Shown: positions 36,225-45,586, counted from the first letter of the stretch. The stretch is DNA of 64,000 nt from Rhizobium sp. R711 (GCF_002211365.1 NZ_LOKZ01000001.1:1-64000); one strand, 5' to 3'. Numbers and translations are program-made. The notes: generated by a model from the letters alone, not told the origin.

Positions 36225-36282
36225 GGCGGGTTCTTCGGAGATATTGCCTGCGAGTGCAACCGCACCGCCGAAAGGATCACCC

Positions 36283-37101
36283 ATGTCCAGAAATCAGGGC
36301 CAGAACGCGGCCATAGAACTCATCAATGTCACGCGTCGTTTCGTCTCCCCTACCGGCAAGACGCTGACGGCACTCAGGGACTTCAACATGACGGTGGAAC
36401 GGGGCGAATTCGTCGCGGTGGTCGGTCCGACCGGTTGTGGCAAATCCACCACCTTGAACCTTGTCACTGGTCTGGCCAAGCCTTCGGCCGGCGAAGTCCG
36501 GCTCATGGGCGGCCCGGTGAAGGGCATCGATCCGCGCGTCGGCTTCGCCTTCCAGAAAGATGCCCTCTTTCCCTGGAAGAACGTCATCGACAATGTCATG
36601 GCCGGGCCCCTCTTCCGCGGCCGGTCGCCGGCAGTGGCGGAAGCGGCCGCCAAGGACTGGCTCGCCCGCGTTGGGCTGTCGAAATTCTTGCATCACTACC
36701 CGCACCAGCTTTCCGGAGGCATGCGCAAGCGCGTGGCACTCGCCCAGACATTCATCAACGAGCCGGAAATTTTGCTGATGGACGAGCCCTTTTCGGCCCT
36801 CGACGTACAGACCCGTACCGTCATGCATGAGGAACTTCTGAAACTCTGGGCGGAACGCAAGGCGTCGGTGGTTTTCGTCACCCATGACCTCGAAGAGGCG
36901 GTGGCGCTCGCCGACAAGGTCTATGTGCTGACAGCAGGCCCGGCGACGGTCAAATCCGTCTACCATATCGATCTGCCGCGTCCCCGCGTGGTTTCGGAAA
37001 TCCGCTACGAGCACGCTTTCATCGATTACTGCAAGACCATCTGGGACGACCTGCGCCAGGAGGTCGAGACCAGCTATCGCCGCGCCAGCGAAGCGGCGTG
37101 A
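36283..37101 (+). CDS. ABC transporter ATPase (ThiZ/SsuB/TauB type)
   Basis: A protein of 272 residues. Walker A VGPTGCGKSTT, Q-loop GFAFQKDALFPWKNV, signature HQLSGGMRKRVALAQTFINE, Walker B ILLMDEPFSALD and switch histidine VFVTHDLEEAV are all present. It belongs to the nitrate/taurine/pyrimidine-type ATPases, not the CUT1 sugar type, because it lacks the C-terminal regulatory domain. It works with the permease encoded next. The start at 36283 has AAAGGA upstream. Confidence 0.92.
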   Translation: MSRNQGQNAAIELINVTRRFVSPTGKTLTALRDFNMTVERGEFVAVVGPTGCGKSTTLNLVTGLAKPSAGEVRLMGGPVKGIDPRVGFAFQKDALFPWKNVIDNVMAGPLFRGRSPAVAEAAAKDWLARVGLSKFLHHYPHQLSGGMRKRVALAQTFINEPEILLMDEPFSALDVQTRTVMHEELLKLWAERKASVVFVTHDLEEAVALADKVYVLTAGPATVKSVYHIDLPRPRVVSEIRYEHAFIDYCKTIWDDLRQEVETSYRRASEAA

Positions 37102-37115
37102 GAAAGGATAACACC

Positions 37116-37994
37116 ATGACCGACATGACCATGGAGACTGCCACAACGTCTTTCCGTCCGGGCACATCGGACAAGGAGATCGAGGCCGCAGCGCTGAAGG
37201 CGATCAGGCGCCGCAAGCAGACGGTCTTTTTCTGGCAGATCACGATCCTTGTCGCAGCTCTGGGGCTATGGGAACTCTCCTCCGATTTCGGATGGATCGA
37301 CCCCTTCTTCTACTCAAGTCCTTCCGGAGTCGTGCAACGCCTGTATGAATGGGCGACAGAAGGCACCACGGAAGGCTCGCTCTGGTATCATCTAGGGGTA
37401 ACGATGGAAGAGGCTCTGATCGGCTTCTTCAGCGGCTCGATCGCCGGTGTCGTCGTCGGTGTCGGACTTGGACGCAATCCGATGCTCTCGGATATCTTTT
37501 CGGTCTACATCAAGGCGATCAACTCGATCCCGCGGGTCGTTCTCGCTCCGATCTTCATCATGATCATGGGTCTTGGCCTTGCCTCCAAGGTGGCGCTCGC
37601 CTTCGTGATGGTGTTTTTCGTGGTCTTCGCCAACGCCTTTCAGGGCGTGCGTGAGGCCGACCGCGACATGATCGCCAATGCCCGCATCCTTGGCGCGTCT
37701 GACTGGCAGGTCACTCGCACCGTCGTCATCCCCTCGGCGATGAGCTGGATTTTCGCCAGCCTGCATGTCTCCTTCGGCTTCGCCATCATTGGCGCGATCG
37801 TCGGCGAGTTCGTCGGCGCCCGCTTCGGCATTGGTCAGCTGATCTCGATCGCCAAGGGTACCTTCGACGCCGCCGGCATGTTCGCCGCCATCGTTCTGGT
37901 GATGGTCGTGACCCTTGCGGCCGAATATGTGATGACCCTGGTCGAGAACCGGCTTGCCAAGTGGCGACCGCAACAAAGCCTCGAGACACATTGA
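37116..37994 (+). CDS. ABC transporter permease (ThiX/SsuC type)
   Basis: A protein of 292 residues with about six membrane helices. The ATPase-contact loop is EADRDMIANARILGASDWQV, followed by the typical SFGFAIIGAIVGEFVGA segment of this family. I chose the ATG at 37116 (AGGA at seven bases); a GTG at 37098 overlaps the ATPase stop and is an alternative. It is the last gene of the thiamin operon, ending at the hairpin at 38019. Confidence 0.9.
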   Translation: MTDMTMETATTSFRPGTSDKEIEAAALKAIRRRKQTVFFWQITILVAALGLWELSSDFGWIDPFFYSSPSGVVQRLYEWATEGTTEGSLWYHLGVTMEEALIGFFSGSIAGVVVGVGLGRNPMLSDIFSVYIKAINSIPRVVLAPIFIMIMGLGLASKVALAFVMVFFVVFANAFQGVREADRDMIANARILGASDWQVTRTVVIPSAMSWIFASLHVSFGFAIIGAIVGEFVGARFGIGQLISIAKGTFDAAGMFAAIVLVMVVTLAAEYVMTLVENRLAKWRPQQSLETH

Positions 37995-38018
37995 ACCGAT
38001 CGCAATCAACCGACCATC

Positions 38019-38039
38019 GAGGGGGCCGAAAGCCCCCTC
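38019..38039. terminator. Terminator hairpin between convergent genes
   Basis: GAGGGGGC (38019-38026) and GCCCCCTC (38032-38039) form a perfect eight-pair stem around CGAAA. It lies between the thiamin operon and the convergent histidine kinase gene and could serve both directions, though neither side has a long T-run. Confidence 0.65.
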
Positions 38040-38043
38040 CTTG

Positions 38044-39450
38044 CTATGACGCCAAAGGCAATCGGACCGTCACGGCAAGCCCACCACTTGGCGAGGTCCC
38101 GAGATCGATCGAACCGCCGGCACCGTCCACGACCTCGTGAACGATGGCAAGACCGAGCCCACTGCCCTCGGCTTGGGTTCCGATAATGCGATAGAAGCGT
38201 TCGAACACCTGATCGCGTTCGTTTTCGGGGATGCCGGGACCGGAATCGTCGACTGTTAGCACCACATGCGCTGCATCACGCGCGACGCTGACGGTGATTT
38301 CACCGGGCGCCGGTGTGTAGCGCAAGGCATTGTCGACCAGATTGACGACCATCTCGCGCAGCATCGTTTCGTCACCCACCACGGGGGCCTGGCGATCCGC
38401 CTCAAGACCGATGTCGATGCCGCGTCGCAGGGCATCCTCCGCATGGGCCTCGAGCACTTTGCGTGCCACCTGCGCCATATCGATGCATTCGGCGCGCGGC
38501 GCGCGACTGCCCGGCTCGGCGCGCGTCAGGGTGAGAAGCTGTTCGGCAAGGCGAGATACCTGCCGGGTGCTGCGCGTGAGCGCCTGGAGCGCCTCGTGAC
38601 GGCGGGCGGGGTTGGTTTCACGCGCGGCGACACTGGCTTGCGTCGCAAGCAGCGTCAACGGTGTCCTGAGCTGATGCGCGGCATTGGCGACGAAACGGCG
38701 CTGGGCACCCATCTGCTTCTGGACCCGGTCCATGTAATCATTGAGCGCGTTCACAAGCGGTCGCAGCTCGGTCTGGACGCTTGCCGGATCGAAGGGTTCA
38801 AGTCGTTCGCGCCGACTCGCCAGAACCGCGTCGCGCAGCCGCAGCACGGGGCCAAGCAATCGGCGCAGACCAAGTACGGTGACAAGCCCGGCGGCCACGA
38901 CCAGGGCCACCTGATTGGTGAAGTCGGACATCCAGAGGCTCCGCCGCAGCGCGCTTTCACTGTTCAGCGTTACAGCCACAGTGACGGTCGCAACGCCGTC
39001 ATTGCCAAGGCCGACGACCGGATGATCGATGGCCATCGCCCTTATATCAAGGTCGCGAAACCGCATATTCTGTCCGGTGACGAGCTTTTCAGGCTGCACA
39101 AGCGCTGCATCTCCCGCCACGAGATTTCCCCATGGGGTCGTCACCCGATAATAGACGCGGTCACCATAGCCGGTGCCGAAGATCTCCAGGGCAGCCGGGG
39201 GGATGTCAACCGTGATGGTTCCCTCTGGATCGACGCGCACTGCTTCGGCGATCATGCGCGCGGAACCTAGCAGCATATTGTCGGTGACGATATTTGCGGT
39301 GAAAAGGGCGCGACGCTGACTGACATAGAGGTTAAGACAGAGCACGCAGACAAGCGTCACCGTCACCCAGGCGAAAAGCTGGGCACGCAGACTGTGGCGA
39401 AGGCGCGCAAATGGATTGGCAATGTGCGAACGCAGCTGAAGAACCGTCAT
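38044..39450 (-). CDS. Sensor histidine kinase (TctE/QseC-like)
   Basis: A protein of 468 residues. Two membrane helices (about 24-44 and 178-198) flank a periplasmic region of about 130 residues. HAMP-like linker, then the H-box AHQLRTPLTLLATQAS (phosphorylated histidine), N-box MVVNLVDNALRYTPAPGEI, and the ATP-lid motifs DDSGPGIPENERDQVFERFY and GSGLGLAIVHEVVDG. It starts one base after the response regulator stop, so the two are coupled. TctE proteins sense tricarboxylates, but no tct transporter is nearby, so the signal is unknown. Confidence 0.88.
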   Translation of the reverse strand: MTVLQLRSHIANPFARLRHSLRAQLFAWVTVTLVCVLCLNLYVSQRRALFTANIVTDNMLLGSARMIAEAVRVDPEGTITVDIPPAALEIFGTGYGDRVYYRVTTPWGNLVAGDAALVQPEKLVTGQNMRFRDLDIRAMAIDHPVVGLGNDGVATVTVAVTLNSESALRRSLWMSDFTNQVALVVAAGLVTVLGLRRLLGPVLRLRDAVLASRRERLEPFDPASVQTELRPLVNALNDYMDRVQKQMGAQRRFVANAAHQLRTPLTLLATQASVAARETNPARRHEALQALTRSTRQVSRLAEQLLTLTRAEPGSRAPRAECIDMAQVARKVLEAHAEDALRRGIDIGLEADRQAPVVGDETMLREMVVNLVDNALRYTPAPGEITVSVARDAAHVVLTVDDSGPGIPENERDQVFERFYRIIGTQAEGSGLGLAIVHEVVDGAGGSIDLGTSPSGGLAVTVRLPLAS

Positions 39451-39451
39451 C

Positions 39452-40117
39452 TCAAGGCGCCCTCAGCATGTATCCGAGGCCTCTGAGCGTGGCGATCTGA
39501 ACCGTTCCGCCTTCGAGCTTCTTGCGCACACGATGGACATAGATTTCGATCGCGCTCGGATCCGTCTCGGCGTCGAAACCGAAGACACTCTCCAGAAGTT
39601 GGGTCTTGGTCACCGTGGTTCCGGCTTTCAGGATCAAATATTCCAATACGGAATGTTCGCGCGGAGTTAGCTGCAAAGGCTCGCCCTTCAGGCTGAACTG
39701 CCGGGTGGCGCTGTTGAGCACGAGATCGCCGACGGCTATTGCCGGATTCGCCTGGTCGTGCCCTCGCCGGATCAGCGCGCGTAGTCGCGCTTCCAGTTCG
39801 GCAAGCTCGAAAGGTTTGGCAAGATAATCATCGGCTCCCGTATCGAGGCCTGCCACGCGTCCGTCAAGCGAGGCATTGGCCGTCAAAATGATCACGGGCG
39901 TCTTGTTGCCGGCACGGCGGATGCGTTTGAGCAGCGTCATACCATCGACTTTCGGCAGGGAAAGATCGAGGACGACAGCCGCGTAATTTGCGATGGCGAG
40001 CAAATGCTCGGCCTCCTCGCCATCATGCGCTGCATCGACAGTGTAGTGCGCCTGCTCAAGCGCCCTCGCCAGCCAACCTGCCAGCTCGTGATTGTCCTCA
40101 ACGATTAACAGTCTCAT
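39452..40117 (-). CDS. OmpR-family response regulator (TctD/QseB-like)
   Basis: A protein of 221 residues from the ATG at 40117 (AGGA upstream). Receiver: acidic pocket LLIVEDNHELAGW, phosphoacceptor in AVVLDLSLPKVDGM, lysine in DDYLAKPFEL. The C-terminal winged helix is the OmpR/PhoB type (LTPREHSVLEYLILKAGTTV, IEIYVHRVRKKL). It is the first gene of the regulator-kinase pair. Target genes are not evident; the divergent neighbours are a small protein and a metallo-beta-lactamase-fold protein. Confidence 0.9.
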   Translation of the reverse strand: MRLLIVEDNHELAGWLARALEQAHYTVDAAHDGEEAEHLLAIANYAAVVLDLSLPKVDGMTLLKRIRRAGNKTPVIILTANASLDGRVAGLDTGADDYLAKPFELAELEARLRALIRRGHDQANPAIAVGDLVLNSATRQFSLKGEPLQLTPREHSVLEYLILKAGTTVTKTQLLESVFGFDAETDPSAIEIYVHRVRKKLEGGTVQIATLRGLGYMLRAP

Positions 40118-40688
40118 TTGCCGTCGTCCTTCGTACCCACGAAGATTAGGAAAAAAGTCTTGCAAATGCAATTTGTTGGGGTCGACAGAGACAGCGATCC
40201 ATATGGAATTCCAGCTGATGGATCAGCAGATTATCGCAGGAAAACGCCTGTTGTATTGGCCTCCTCACCAAAGGGATCCTGCCAGGAACTGAGGCGCGGA
40301 TTCCAGCTTCCCGCTTGTTCTTCTCCTCTTCTACCCCATGCAACCCGCAACGCCCTTTTAAAGCAAGGCTATCAGACTATCTGGTCATGGAGTGGCCTTC
40401 TGGCGGCGAGGTCCTACATAATTGCGTAGATTGCTTGTGCGGTTATCGGCGCGGATTTTAGGTTTCGCACGCGAGCCACGATCCTGGCAGATTTGTCGAA
40501 ACATTCCACGTGACTGCCAACTGCACCAGCCTACCCCGACCCTTTGCCTACCGCTTATTCTCCCTTTTCCTGTCTTGCTTCAATGTTTAAGGCAGCTCAC
40601 CATGAATGACGCGACCTGTTGGGCCATCGCCGTTGCCGGACCGGCCCAGTTACGCGCGGTTCTCCCCTTCAGCAGAAGGATCGGTGCG
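40118..40688. other. Intergenic, no confident gene
   Basis: It holds the two-component promoter region at the left. The longer plus-strand frame that runs into the next gene (from 40422, or an ATG at 40602) lacks a good ribosome binding site until 40689. Confidence 0.35.
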
Positions 40689-40946
40689 ATGCACAAAGAC
40701 CAAACTGTCCAAAGTTGGTACGAGGTGGGCAAGAAGCAAGGCGTGCGCGCAGGCAGGCTCGGCGGAGAGGTTCAGCGCCACCAATATGATTTCGATGACG
40801 AGGAGGAGAACGCCGACTGGATCGAAGGAGTGCTGGAGGGCGTTCTGTCCGTTGGAGCAAGGATCGCCGCTGTCACCAGCGTTCAGGACCTCATGCTTGG
40901 GTCCAAGGGCGGGCCCATTCAGGTCATCAAAGTGGCGCGTCGTTAG
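40689..40946 (+). CDS. Small hypothetical protein
   Basis: A protein of 85 residues from an ATG with AAGGA at eight bases. It is polar with an acidic middle (YDFDDEEENADWIEGVLEGV) and a basic end. No family is recognised. An upstream ATG at 40602 would add 29 residues but has only a weak site. Confidence 0.45.
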   Translation: MHKDQTVQSWYEVGKKQGVRAGRLGGEVQRHQYDFDDEEENADWIEGVLEGVLSVGARIAAVTSVQDLMLGSKGGPIQVIKVARR

Positions 40947-41312
40947 ACTTCTTGCCAAGGGCTGTCCGTTCGACCGCTGCCTTGTCGCGTGATGACTGCC
41001 AGCAAGGCACGGCCCGCACCGGATTGCGCAAGCTGGCGCCACGGCATGCGTCGAAAGGCGACCGGGCACCTATCCTCGGCCAGCGTGATTGGGTGTGCTC
41101 TTCAAGCCGATGAGACTGAAGATGTCTCGACCATGAAATGCGTCGTTTCGTGCGCGCAGGCGGTTTGGTGACGATTGAGCACGCGGCATCAGCCGACGAC
41201 AAAACCACAACGGGTGTTGGCAAAGCCCTCGCTCACGAGAATTCGATGTGATCGTTCAGGAGATAGGGCATAAGACGTTAGATCGTCTGCACGTCATGAA
41301 AGGATTGCAATC
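40947..41312. other. Intergenic, nothing recognised
   Basis: Short frames only. It should contain the promoter of the metallo-beta-lactamase-fold gene. Confidence 0.35.
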
Positions 41313-42185
41313 ATGCTCGGCTCCAAAACGTCCCTCTTAGCCTGCTTCGCCCTTGCCACTGCACTGGCTACGCCCGCGTCCGCTCAGATGCCGCAGCAGC
41401 AGCCCGATTCGAAATCCTTCAAGCTCGGCTCATTCGACATTGTGGCATTGCATGATGCGCAGTTCGTCAGGCCGAACGACAATACGATATTCGGTGTCGA
41501 TCGTAGCGCTGAAGAAGTCGCAGACGTGCTAAGGGCCGCAGGTGCGCCAACGGACACCATTACCCTCAGCGTCGACGCATTGCTGGTGAAGCAGCCAAAG
41601 CGGCTGATCCTCATCGACACGGGCGTCGGCGGAGCGCTTCAACAGTCACTGCTTCAGGCAGGCTTCAAGCCGGAAGACGTGACCGACGTTCTGATCACCC
41701 ACTCCCATCCCGACCACATGGGCGGTCTCGTCAAGGGCGGCAATCTGGCCTTTCCCAAGGCGACCATCCGCATGTCGTCGCCCGAGTGGGCCTTCGCCCA
41801 GAAGAACGATCAGCTCGCTGAGGTCGTCAAGGCAATCGACGGGCACGTCAAGACCTTCAAGCCGGGCGCCGAGGTCGTCTCCGGCATTACCTCCGTCGGT
41901 TTGAAAGGACACACGCCCGGCCATGTCGGCTACGAGATGGTTTCCGGCAAGGAGAAACTGTTCGACATCGGCGATACCGTGCACAGCTCGATCATATCGC
42001 TTGCGAGACCAGATTGGCCGCTCGGGTTCGACAACGACGCTGCTGTCGGCGAGGAAACCCGTATTAAAACCCTGAAAAAGCTTGCCACATCGAAGGAACT
42101 CATCTTTGCCCCTCACTTTCCGTTCCCCGGTGTCGGCCATATTCAGTCCGATGGGGATCACTTCAAGTGGGTTCCCGCATCGTAA
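41313..42185 (+). CDS. Periplasmic metallo-beta-lactamase-fold hydrolase
   Basis: A protein of 290 residues with a signal peptide (FALATALATPASAQ, cleavage near 25). The metal site motif HSHPDHMGG, the earlier LILIDTGVGG, the later HTPGHVGYEMV and the final aspartate (FDIGDTVHSS) and histidine (IFAPHFPFPG) are all in place. The closest functional classes are exported lactonase/arylsulfatase-like MBL proteins; the substrate is unknown. AAAGGA precedes the ATG. A strong hairpin ends it, shared with the convergent permease gene. Confidence 0.8.
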   Translation: MLGSKTSLLACFALATALATPASAQMPQQQPDSKSFKLGSFDIVALHDAQFVRPNDNTIFGVDRSAEEVADVLRAAGAPTDTITLSVDALLVKQPKRLILIDTGVGGALQQSLLQAGFKPEDVTDVLITHSHPDHMGGLVKGGNLAFPKATIRMSSPEWAFAQKNDQLAEVVKAIDGHVKTFKPGAEVVSGITSVGLKGHTPGHVGYEMVSGKEKLFDIGDTVHSSIISLARPDWPLGFDNDAAVGEETRIKTLKKLATSKELIFAPHFPFPGVGHIQSDGDHFKWVPAS

Positions 42186-42261
42186 GCTTGGCATATGCTG
42201 TCACCGGCTTCCCTCATTGCTGAAGGCCACTTCGCCTTCGGCTGATGCTCGGCGTCATCTT

Positions 42262-42295
42262 CTGCCGGCGCGTCAAGATTTGACCGCGCCGGCAG
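42262..42295. terminator. Strong bidirectional hairpin between convergent genes
   Basis: CTGCCGGCGCGTCAA (42262-42276) pairs with TTGA-C-CGCGCCGGCAG (42280-42295), one base bulged. It overlaps the stop codon of the minus-strand permease and lies 77 bases after the plus-strand gene. Confidence 0.75.
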
Positions 42296-43121
42296 TCAAG
42301 CCTGCGATGATATGCTTCTGTGCCAGGAAGAAGACGATGATCGTCGGCATGATCGTCAACGTGATGAACGCAAGCACCAGCTGCCAGGCGGTGCCGAACT
42401 CACCGCGATAGACCATGATACCGAGCGGCCACGGATACATTGTCTCAGAGTTCAGCATGATCAACGGTAGAATATAGCTGTTCCAGCTGCCGACGAAGGA
42501 AATGATGCTGACGGTTGCGATGATCGGCCGCGAGAGCGGCAGCGAGATATGCCAGAAGAACCGGATGTAGCCACAGCCGTCGACGATTGCGGCCTGGAAC
42601 AATTCTTCCGGGAGGTTGCGAAAATAGTTTCGGAACAAGAGAATGCTCATGCCGAGGCCAAAGGCGACCTGGGGCAAGACCACGCCCCAGTAGGAATTCA
42701 ACAAGCCCAGGTCGCGGATCCGGATAAACAAAGGCAGGATGGCGGTTGCGGCCGGAAACATCAGGCCGATCAGAAAATAGTTGAGCATGAAGCCGGCACC
42801 GAAGAATTTCACATGCGCGAAGGTGAAGGCGGCCATGGCCGAGACGGAAACGGTCAGGCAGACCGTCAACGTTGCAATGATCAGCGAGTTCATCATCTGC
42901 CGCCAGTAGCGGTCTCCGAAGAGAATGTCGGTATAATTTTCAGGGTGCCATGCAACTGGCAGTCCGAAGGGGTTGGTGCGCAGATCGCCGAGGTCCTTGA
43001 AGCCGCCAAGCGCTGTCGTCAGGAGCGGCACCAGCACGATTGCGGCAATGATCGTCAGCGAAACGTAGAGGTAGATCTTTGTGCCGGCAGCGATCCGGGC
43101 AGTTGAGGCCATATCAGTCAT
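42273..43121 (-). CDS. Sugar ABC transporter permease (MalG type)
   Basis: A protein of 282 residues with six membrane helices and the family ending AQKHIIAGLTAGAVKS. The cytoplasmic ATPase-contact loop (PEELFQAAIVDGCGYIRFFW) has FQAA where most relatives have EEAA. The start overlaps the upstream permease stop by eight bases. It is the last gene of the importer operon; no ATPase follows. Confidence 0.9.
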   Translation of the reverse strand: MTDMASTARIAAGTKIYLYVSLTIIAAIVLVPLLTTALGGFKDLGDLRTNPFGLPVAWHPENYTDILFGDRYWRQMMNSLIIATLTVCLTVSVSAMAAFTFAHVKFFGAGFMLNYFLIGLMFPAATAILPLFIRIRDLGLLNSYWGVVLPQVAFGLGMSILLFRNYFRNLPEELFQAAIVDGCGYIRFFWHISLPLSRPIIATVSIISFVGSWNSYILPLIMLNSETMYPWPLGIMVYRGEFGTAWQLVLAFITLTIMPTIIVFFLAQKHIIAGLTAGAVKS

Positions 43122-44052
43122 TGCGCATGAATATCCGTTTGTAGCCGAAGGCCAATGTCACACAGATGACGAACAGGACGACGCCGACGGCGCTGCCAAG
43201 ACCGACCTGCATGCGCGTGACACCAAAGTTGAACAGGAAGGTGACCATGGTCTGTGTCGCGTTGAATGGCCCGCCGCCAGTCAGCGGCATGATGAGGTCG
43301 AACAGTTGCAATGAGCCAACGACTGCGAAAAAGACGGACAGGCGCACGGTCGAGCCAAGAAGCGGCAGGGTGATATAGCGGAAGCGTTGCCAGCCATTTG
43401 CACCGTCGATTTCGGCCGCCTCCAGCACGCTCTTGTCGAGCGACTGTAGTCCGGCGATGAACAGCATCATGTGAAAGCCGAAATACTTCCAGACGACAAC
43501 AGCCAGGACCGCATAGATTGCCAGGTCCTTGTCCGCCAGGACATAAGGGGTCTCAACGCCGATGAGGTGGGCAGCCGAGGCAAACAAACCATAGTCGCCA
43601 TCATAGACGAAGCGCCAGATGAGGCCGGCCGCGACCTCCGCCAGAACGTAGGGCAGGAAGAAGATCAGACGGAAGAGGACGACACCGGCAATCCGGTGAG
43701 CGAGCATCATCGCCAGCCAGATGGCAAGCGGTATCTGGATCAGGATCGAAATGACGATGATCAGGGCGTTGTTTTTCAACGCCGTCAGGAAGGCACTGTT
43801 CTTGAACAGCACTTCGAAATTCCGCATTCCGACGAACTGCGTCGGCAGACCGTACCCATCCCATTTGTAGAGGCTGTACCAGGCCGCCTCCCCCATCGGC
43901 AGGATGACGAAAACGGAAAACAGCAGCAGTGCTGGCGGCAAAAACAGAATAAGGACCGGCAGGCGCCGCGCCAGACTAGGATCCTTGCTGCGCACCGACG
44001 ATCTGACAGTCGGGCGCGCACGCACGAGGCTTGTCGCGCTGATGGTGGTCAT
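43114..44052 (-). CDS. Sugar ABC transporter permease (MalF type)
   Basis: A protein of 312 residues with six membrane helices and the EAA loop KSVLEAAEIDGANGWQRFRY. It follows the binding-protein gene after 70 bases that contain a hairpin (44085-44111), and is coupled to the second permease. It forms the heterodimeric channel of a CUT1 importer. Confidence 0.9.
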   Translation of the reverse strand: MTTISATSLVRARPTVRSSVRSKDPSLARRLPVLILFLPPALLLFSVFVILPMGEAAWYSLYKWDGYGLPTQFVGMRNFEVLFKNSAFLTALKNNALIIVISILIQIPLAIWLAMMLAHRIAGVVLFRLIFFLPYVLAEVAAGLIWRFVYDGDYGLFASAAHLIGVETPYVLADKDLAIYAVLAVVVWKYFGFHMMLFIAGLQSLDKSVLEAAEIDGANGWQRFRYITLPLLGSTVRLSVFFAVVGSLQLFDLIMPLTGGGPFNATQTMVTFLFNFGVTRMQVGLGSAVGVVLFVICVTLAFGYKRIFMRND

Positions 44053-44084
44053 TAGGGCCGATCCCCCCTTTACCCAGATTGAGG

Positions 44085-44111
44085 GCGGCGCGAAAACCTG
44101 CTCCGCGCCGC
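44085..44111 (-). promoter_or_regulatory. Intercistronic hairpin between binding protein and permease
   Basis: GCGGCGCG and CGCGCCGC arms (44085-44092 and 44104-44111) form a perfect stem. It probably raises the ratio of binding-protein to permease message. Confidence 0.55.
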
Positions 44112-44122
44112 GGCGGTCTTGA

Positions 44123-45430
44123 TCAGAGCTGATCCTGCTCGAAGGCGTCCTGGATCTGCTGAGCGCCGTCGGCAGGGCTCATCTGACCCGATACGATGGC
44201 AACGGAGACATCGTTGACCACGCGACCAACAGACGGGCCGAGATCCTGATCGAAGAAGTTCTGGTGCCACGTCGAATGCGCAAGCTGTTCAGCGGCCTGA
44301 TGCATCAAGGGATTGGTCACGCCGTCTTGTGCGCCGACCGCAACCGGAATGAGCATGCCGGCCTTGGCCATCGCGCGCTCGTTTTCCGCGCTCGTCAGAT
44401 AGGCCAGGAAATCAAGCGTTTCGGGTGGGGCCTTCTTGGTCACGGCCCAGCCATTCAGGCCACCAAGCGTGTCGGTTACGGCCCCCGCGCCGCCGCCGAC
44501 AGCTGGGAACGCAAAACGGCCGATATTGTCGGGATCGAGCCCTTTGCCGTCGCCGGAATTGGTGCGTTGGTTGGCAGCAGTGTTTTCGAAACCAAGGATC
44601 ATCGCGGCCTTGCCGTCACCGAAGACACCGAGAGCCTGGGGCCAGGTGGCTCCGAGGTAGCCAGGCTGGAACGGTTCGAGCTTGCCGAGTTCGGCCAGTT
44701 GTTCGCCGGCCTTGATGATGGCCGGATCGTTAAATCCCTCGCCCTGTCCGTTCTTGGCCGCATCGAAAACCTTCTGGCCGCCGTCGCGCATGACGAGGTA
44801 GCTCCAGTAGAAATGGATCGGCCATTTTTCGCCACCACCGCCCGCGATCGGAACGATGCCGGCATCCTTCAGCTTCTTGACGACGGCAAGATAGTCGTCC
44901 CAGGATTTGATTGACGCTGCATCGACACCGGCTTTTGCAAACATCTGCTTGTTATAGAAGAAGGAAACCGTACCCATCTTGTAGGGAACCGCACCGATCT
45001 TGCCGTCGAAAGTCAGGCCGTTGATGGAGGCCGGATTATAGCTCTTCAGCCAGGCGCCATCCTTGGCCTTCATGGCTTCGCTCAAGTCCAGCAGCGTGCC
45101 GGTGGCAAGCTGCTGCTTCAGGACGCCGCCGCCCCAGGAGAAGAACAGGTCCGGGGCATCGCTCGATTGCAGCAGCGTCGGAAGCTTCGCCTTGAAGGCT
45201 TCGTTTTCCAGAAACTGCATTTGGATCTTCACCCCGGGGTGCTCAGCCTCGTACTTGTCCGCGATCTTCTTCCACACCGCCAGATAGTTCGGGTCGATTT
45301 CAAGATGCAGCCACTTGATGGTGGTTGCTGCGGCACTTCCCGCAGCAATCAAAAGCGCCAGCCCGGTGGCGGCGGCGCGCGCAACGAAACGGCTGCGAAG
45401 CGAGGTCCTTGCCTTGATATGATCAAACAT
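44123..45430 (-). CDS. Sugar ABC transporter binding protein
   Basis: A protein of 435 residues (CUT1, SBP_bac_1). The start at 45430 follows GGAGGAG; a longer frame has no site. It has a Sec signal (ATGLALLIAAGSAAA), then HPGVKIQMQFLENEAFKAKL, APDLFFSWGGGVLKQQL and FYNKQMFAKAGVDAAS, all typical of the family. It is the first gene of the minus-strand operon and diverges from the ROK regulator. The enzymes across the promoter (dehydrogenase, ThuA protein) suggest a disaccharide or modified glucoside, but the substrate is not readable. Confidence 0.9.
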   Translation of the reverse strand: MFDHIKARTSLRSRFVARAAATGLALLIAAGSAAATTIKWLHLEIDPNYLAVWKKIADKYEAEHPGVKIQMQFLENEAFKAKLPTLLQSSDAPDLFFSWGGGVLKQQLATGTLLDLSEAMKAKDGAWLKSYNPASINGLTFDGKIGAVPYKMGTVSFFYNKQMFAKAGVDAASIKSWDDYLAVVKKLKDAGIVPIAGGGGEKWPIHFYWSYLVMRDGGQKVFDAAKNGQGEGFNDPAIIKAGEQLAELGKLEPFQPGYLGATWPQALGVFGDGKAAMILGFENTAANQRTNSGDGKGLDPDNIGRFAFPAVGGGAGAVTDTLGGLNGWAVTKKAPPETLDFLAYLTSAENERAMAKAGMLIPVAVGAQDGVTNPLMHQAAEQLAHSTWHQNFFDQDLGPSVGRVVNDVSVAIVSGQMSPADGAQQIQDAFEQDQL

Positions 45431-45479
45431 GATTTCTCCTCCAGAAAGGGCAAAAATCGTCCTCTTCAATTTTTCCCTT

Positions 45480-45586
45480 ATGCGGATTAAATCATCGGGA
45501 GGTTTTGGCGAATGTCAACTCCCCTCCCCGAAATTGGCAAATTTGGCTTGACAGGTGGGGTCGCCCAAGCGCTATTTAATTCGCAT
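45480..45586. promoter_or_regulatory. Symmetric divergent promoters with paired operator elements
   Basis: Toward the ROK gene, TTGACA (45548-45553) is followed after exactly 20 bases by ATTTAATTCGCAT (45574-45586). Toward the binding-protein gene, TTGACA (minus strand, 45518-45513) is followed after exactly 20 bases by ATTTAATCCGCAT (minus strand, 45492-45480). The element overlaps each -10 region and matches at 12 of 13 positions, so it is probably the operator through which the ROK protein represses both sides. Confidence 0.65.

Noticed and set aside
35207..36280. Long minus-strand ORF of 357 codons opposite the binding-protein gene
   Set aside because: Antisense shadow of a clearly real gene in GC-rich DNA.
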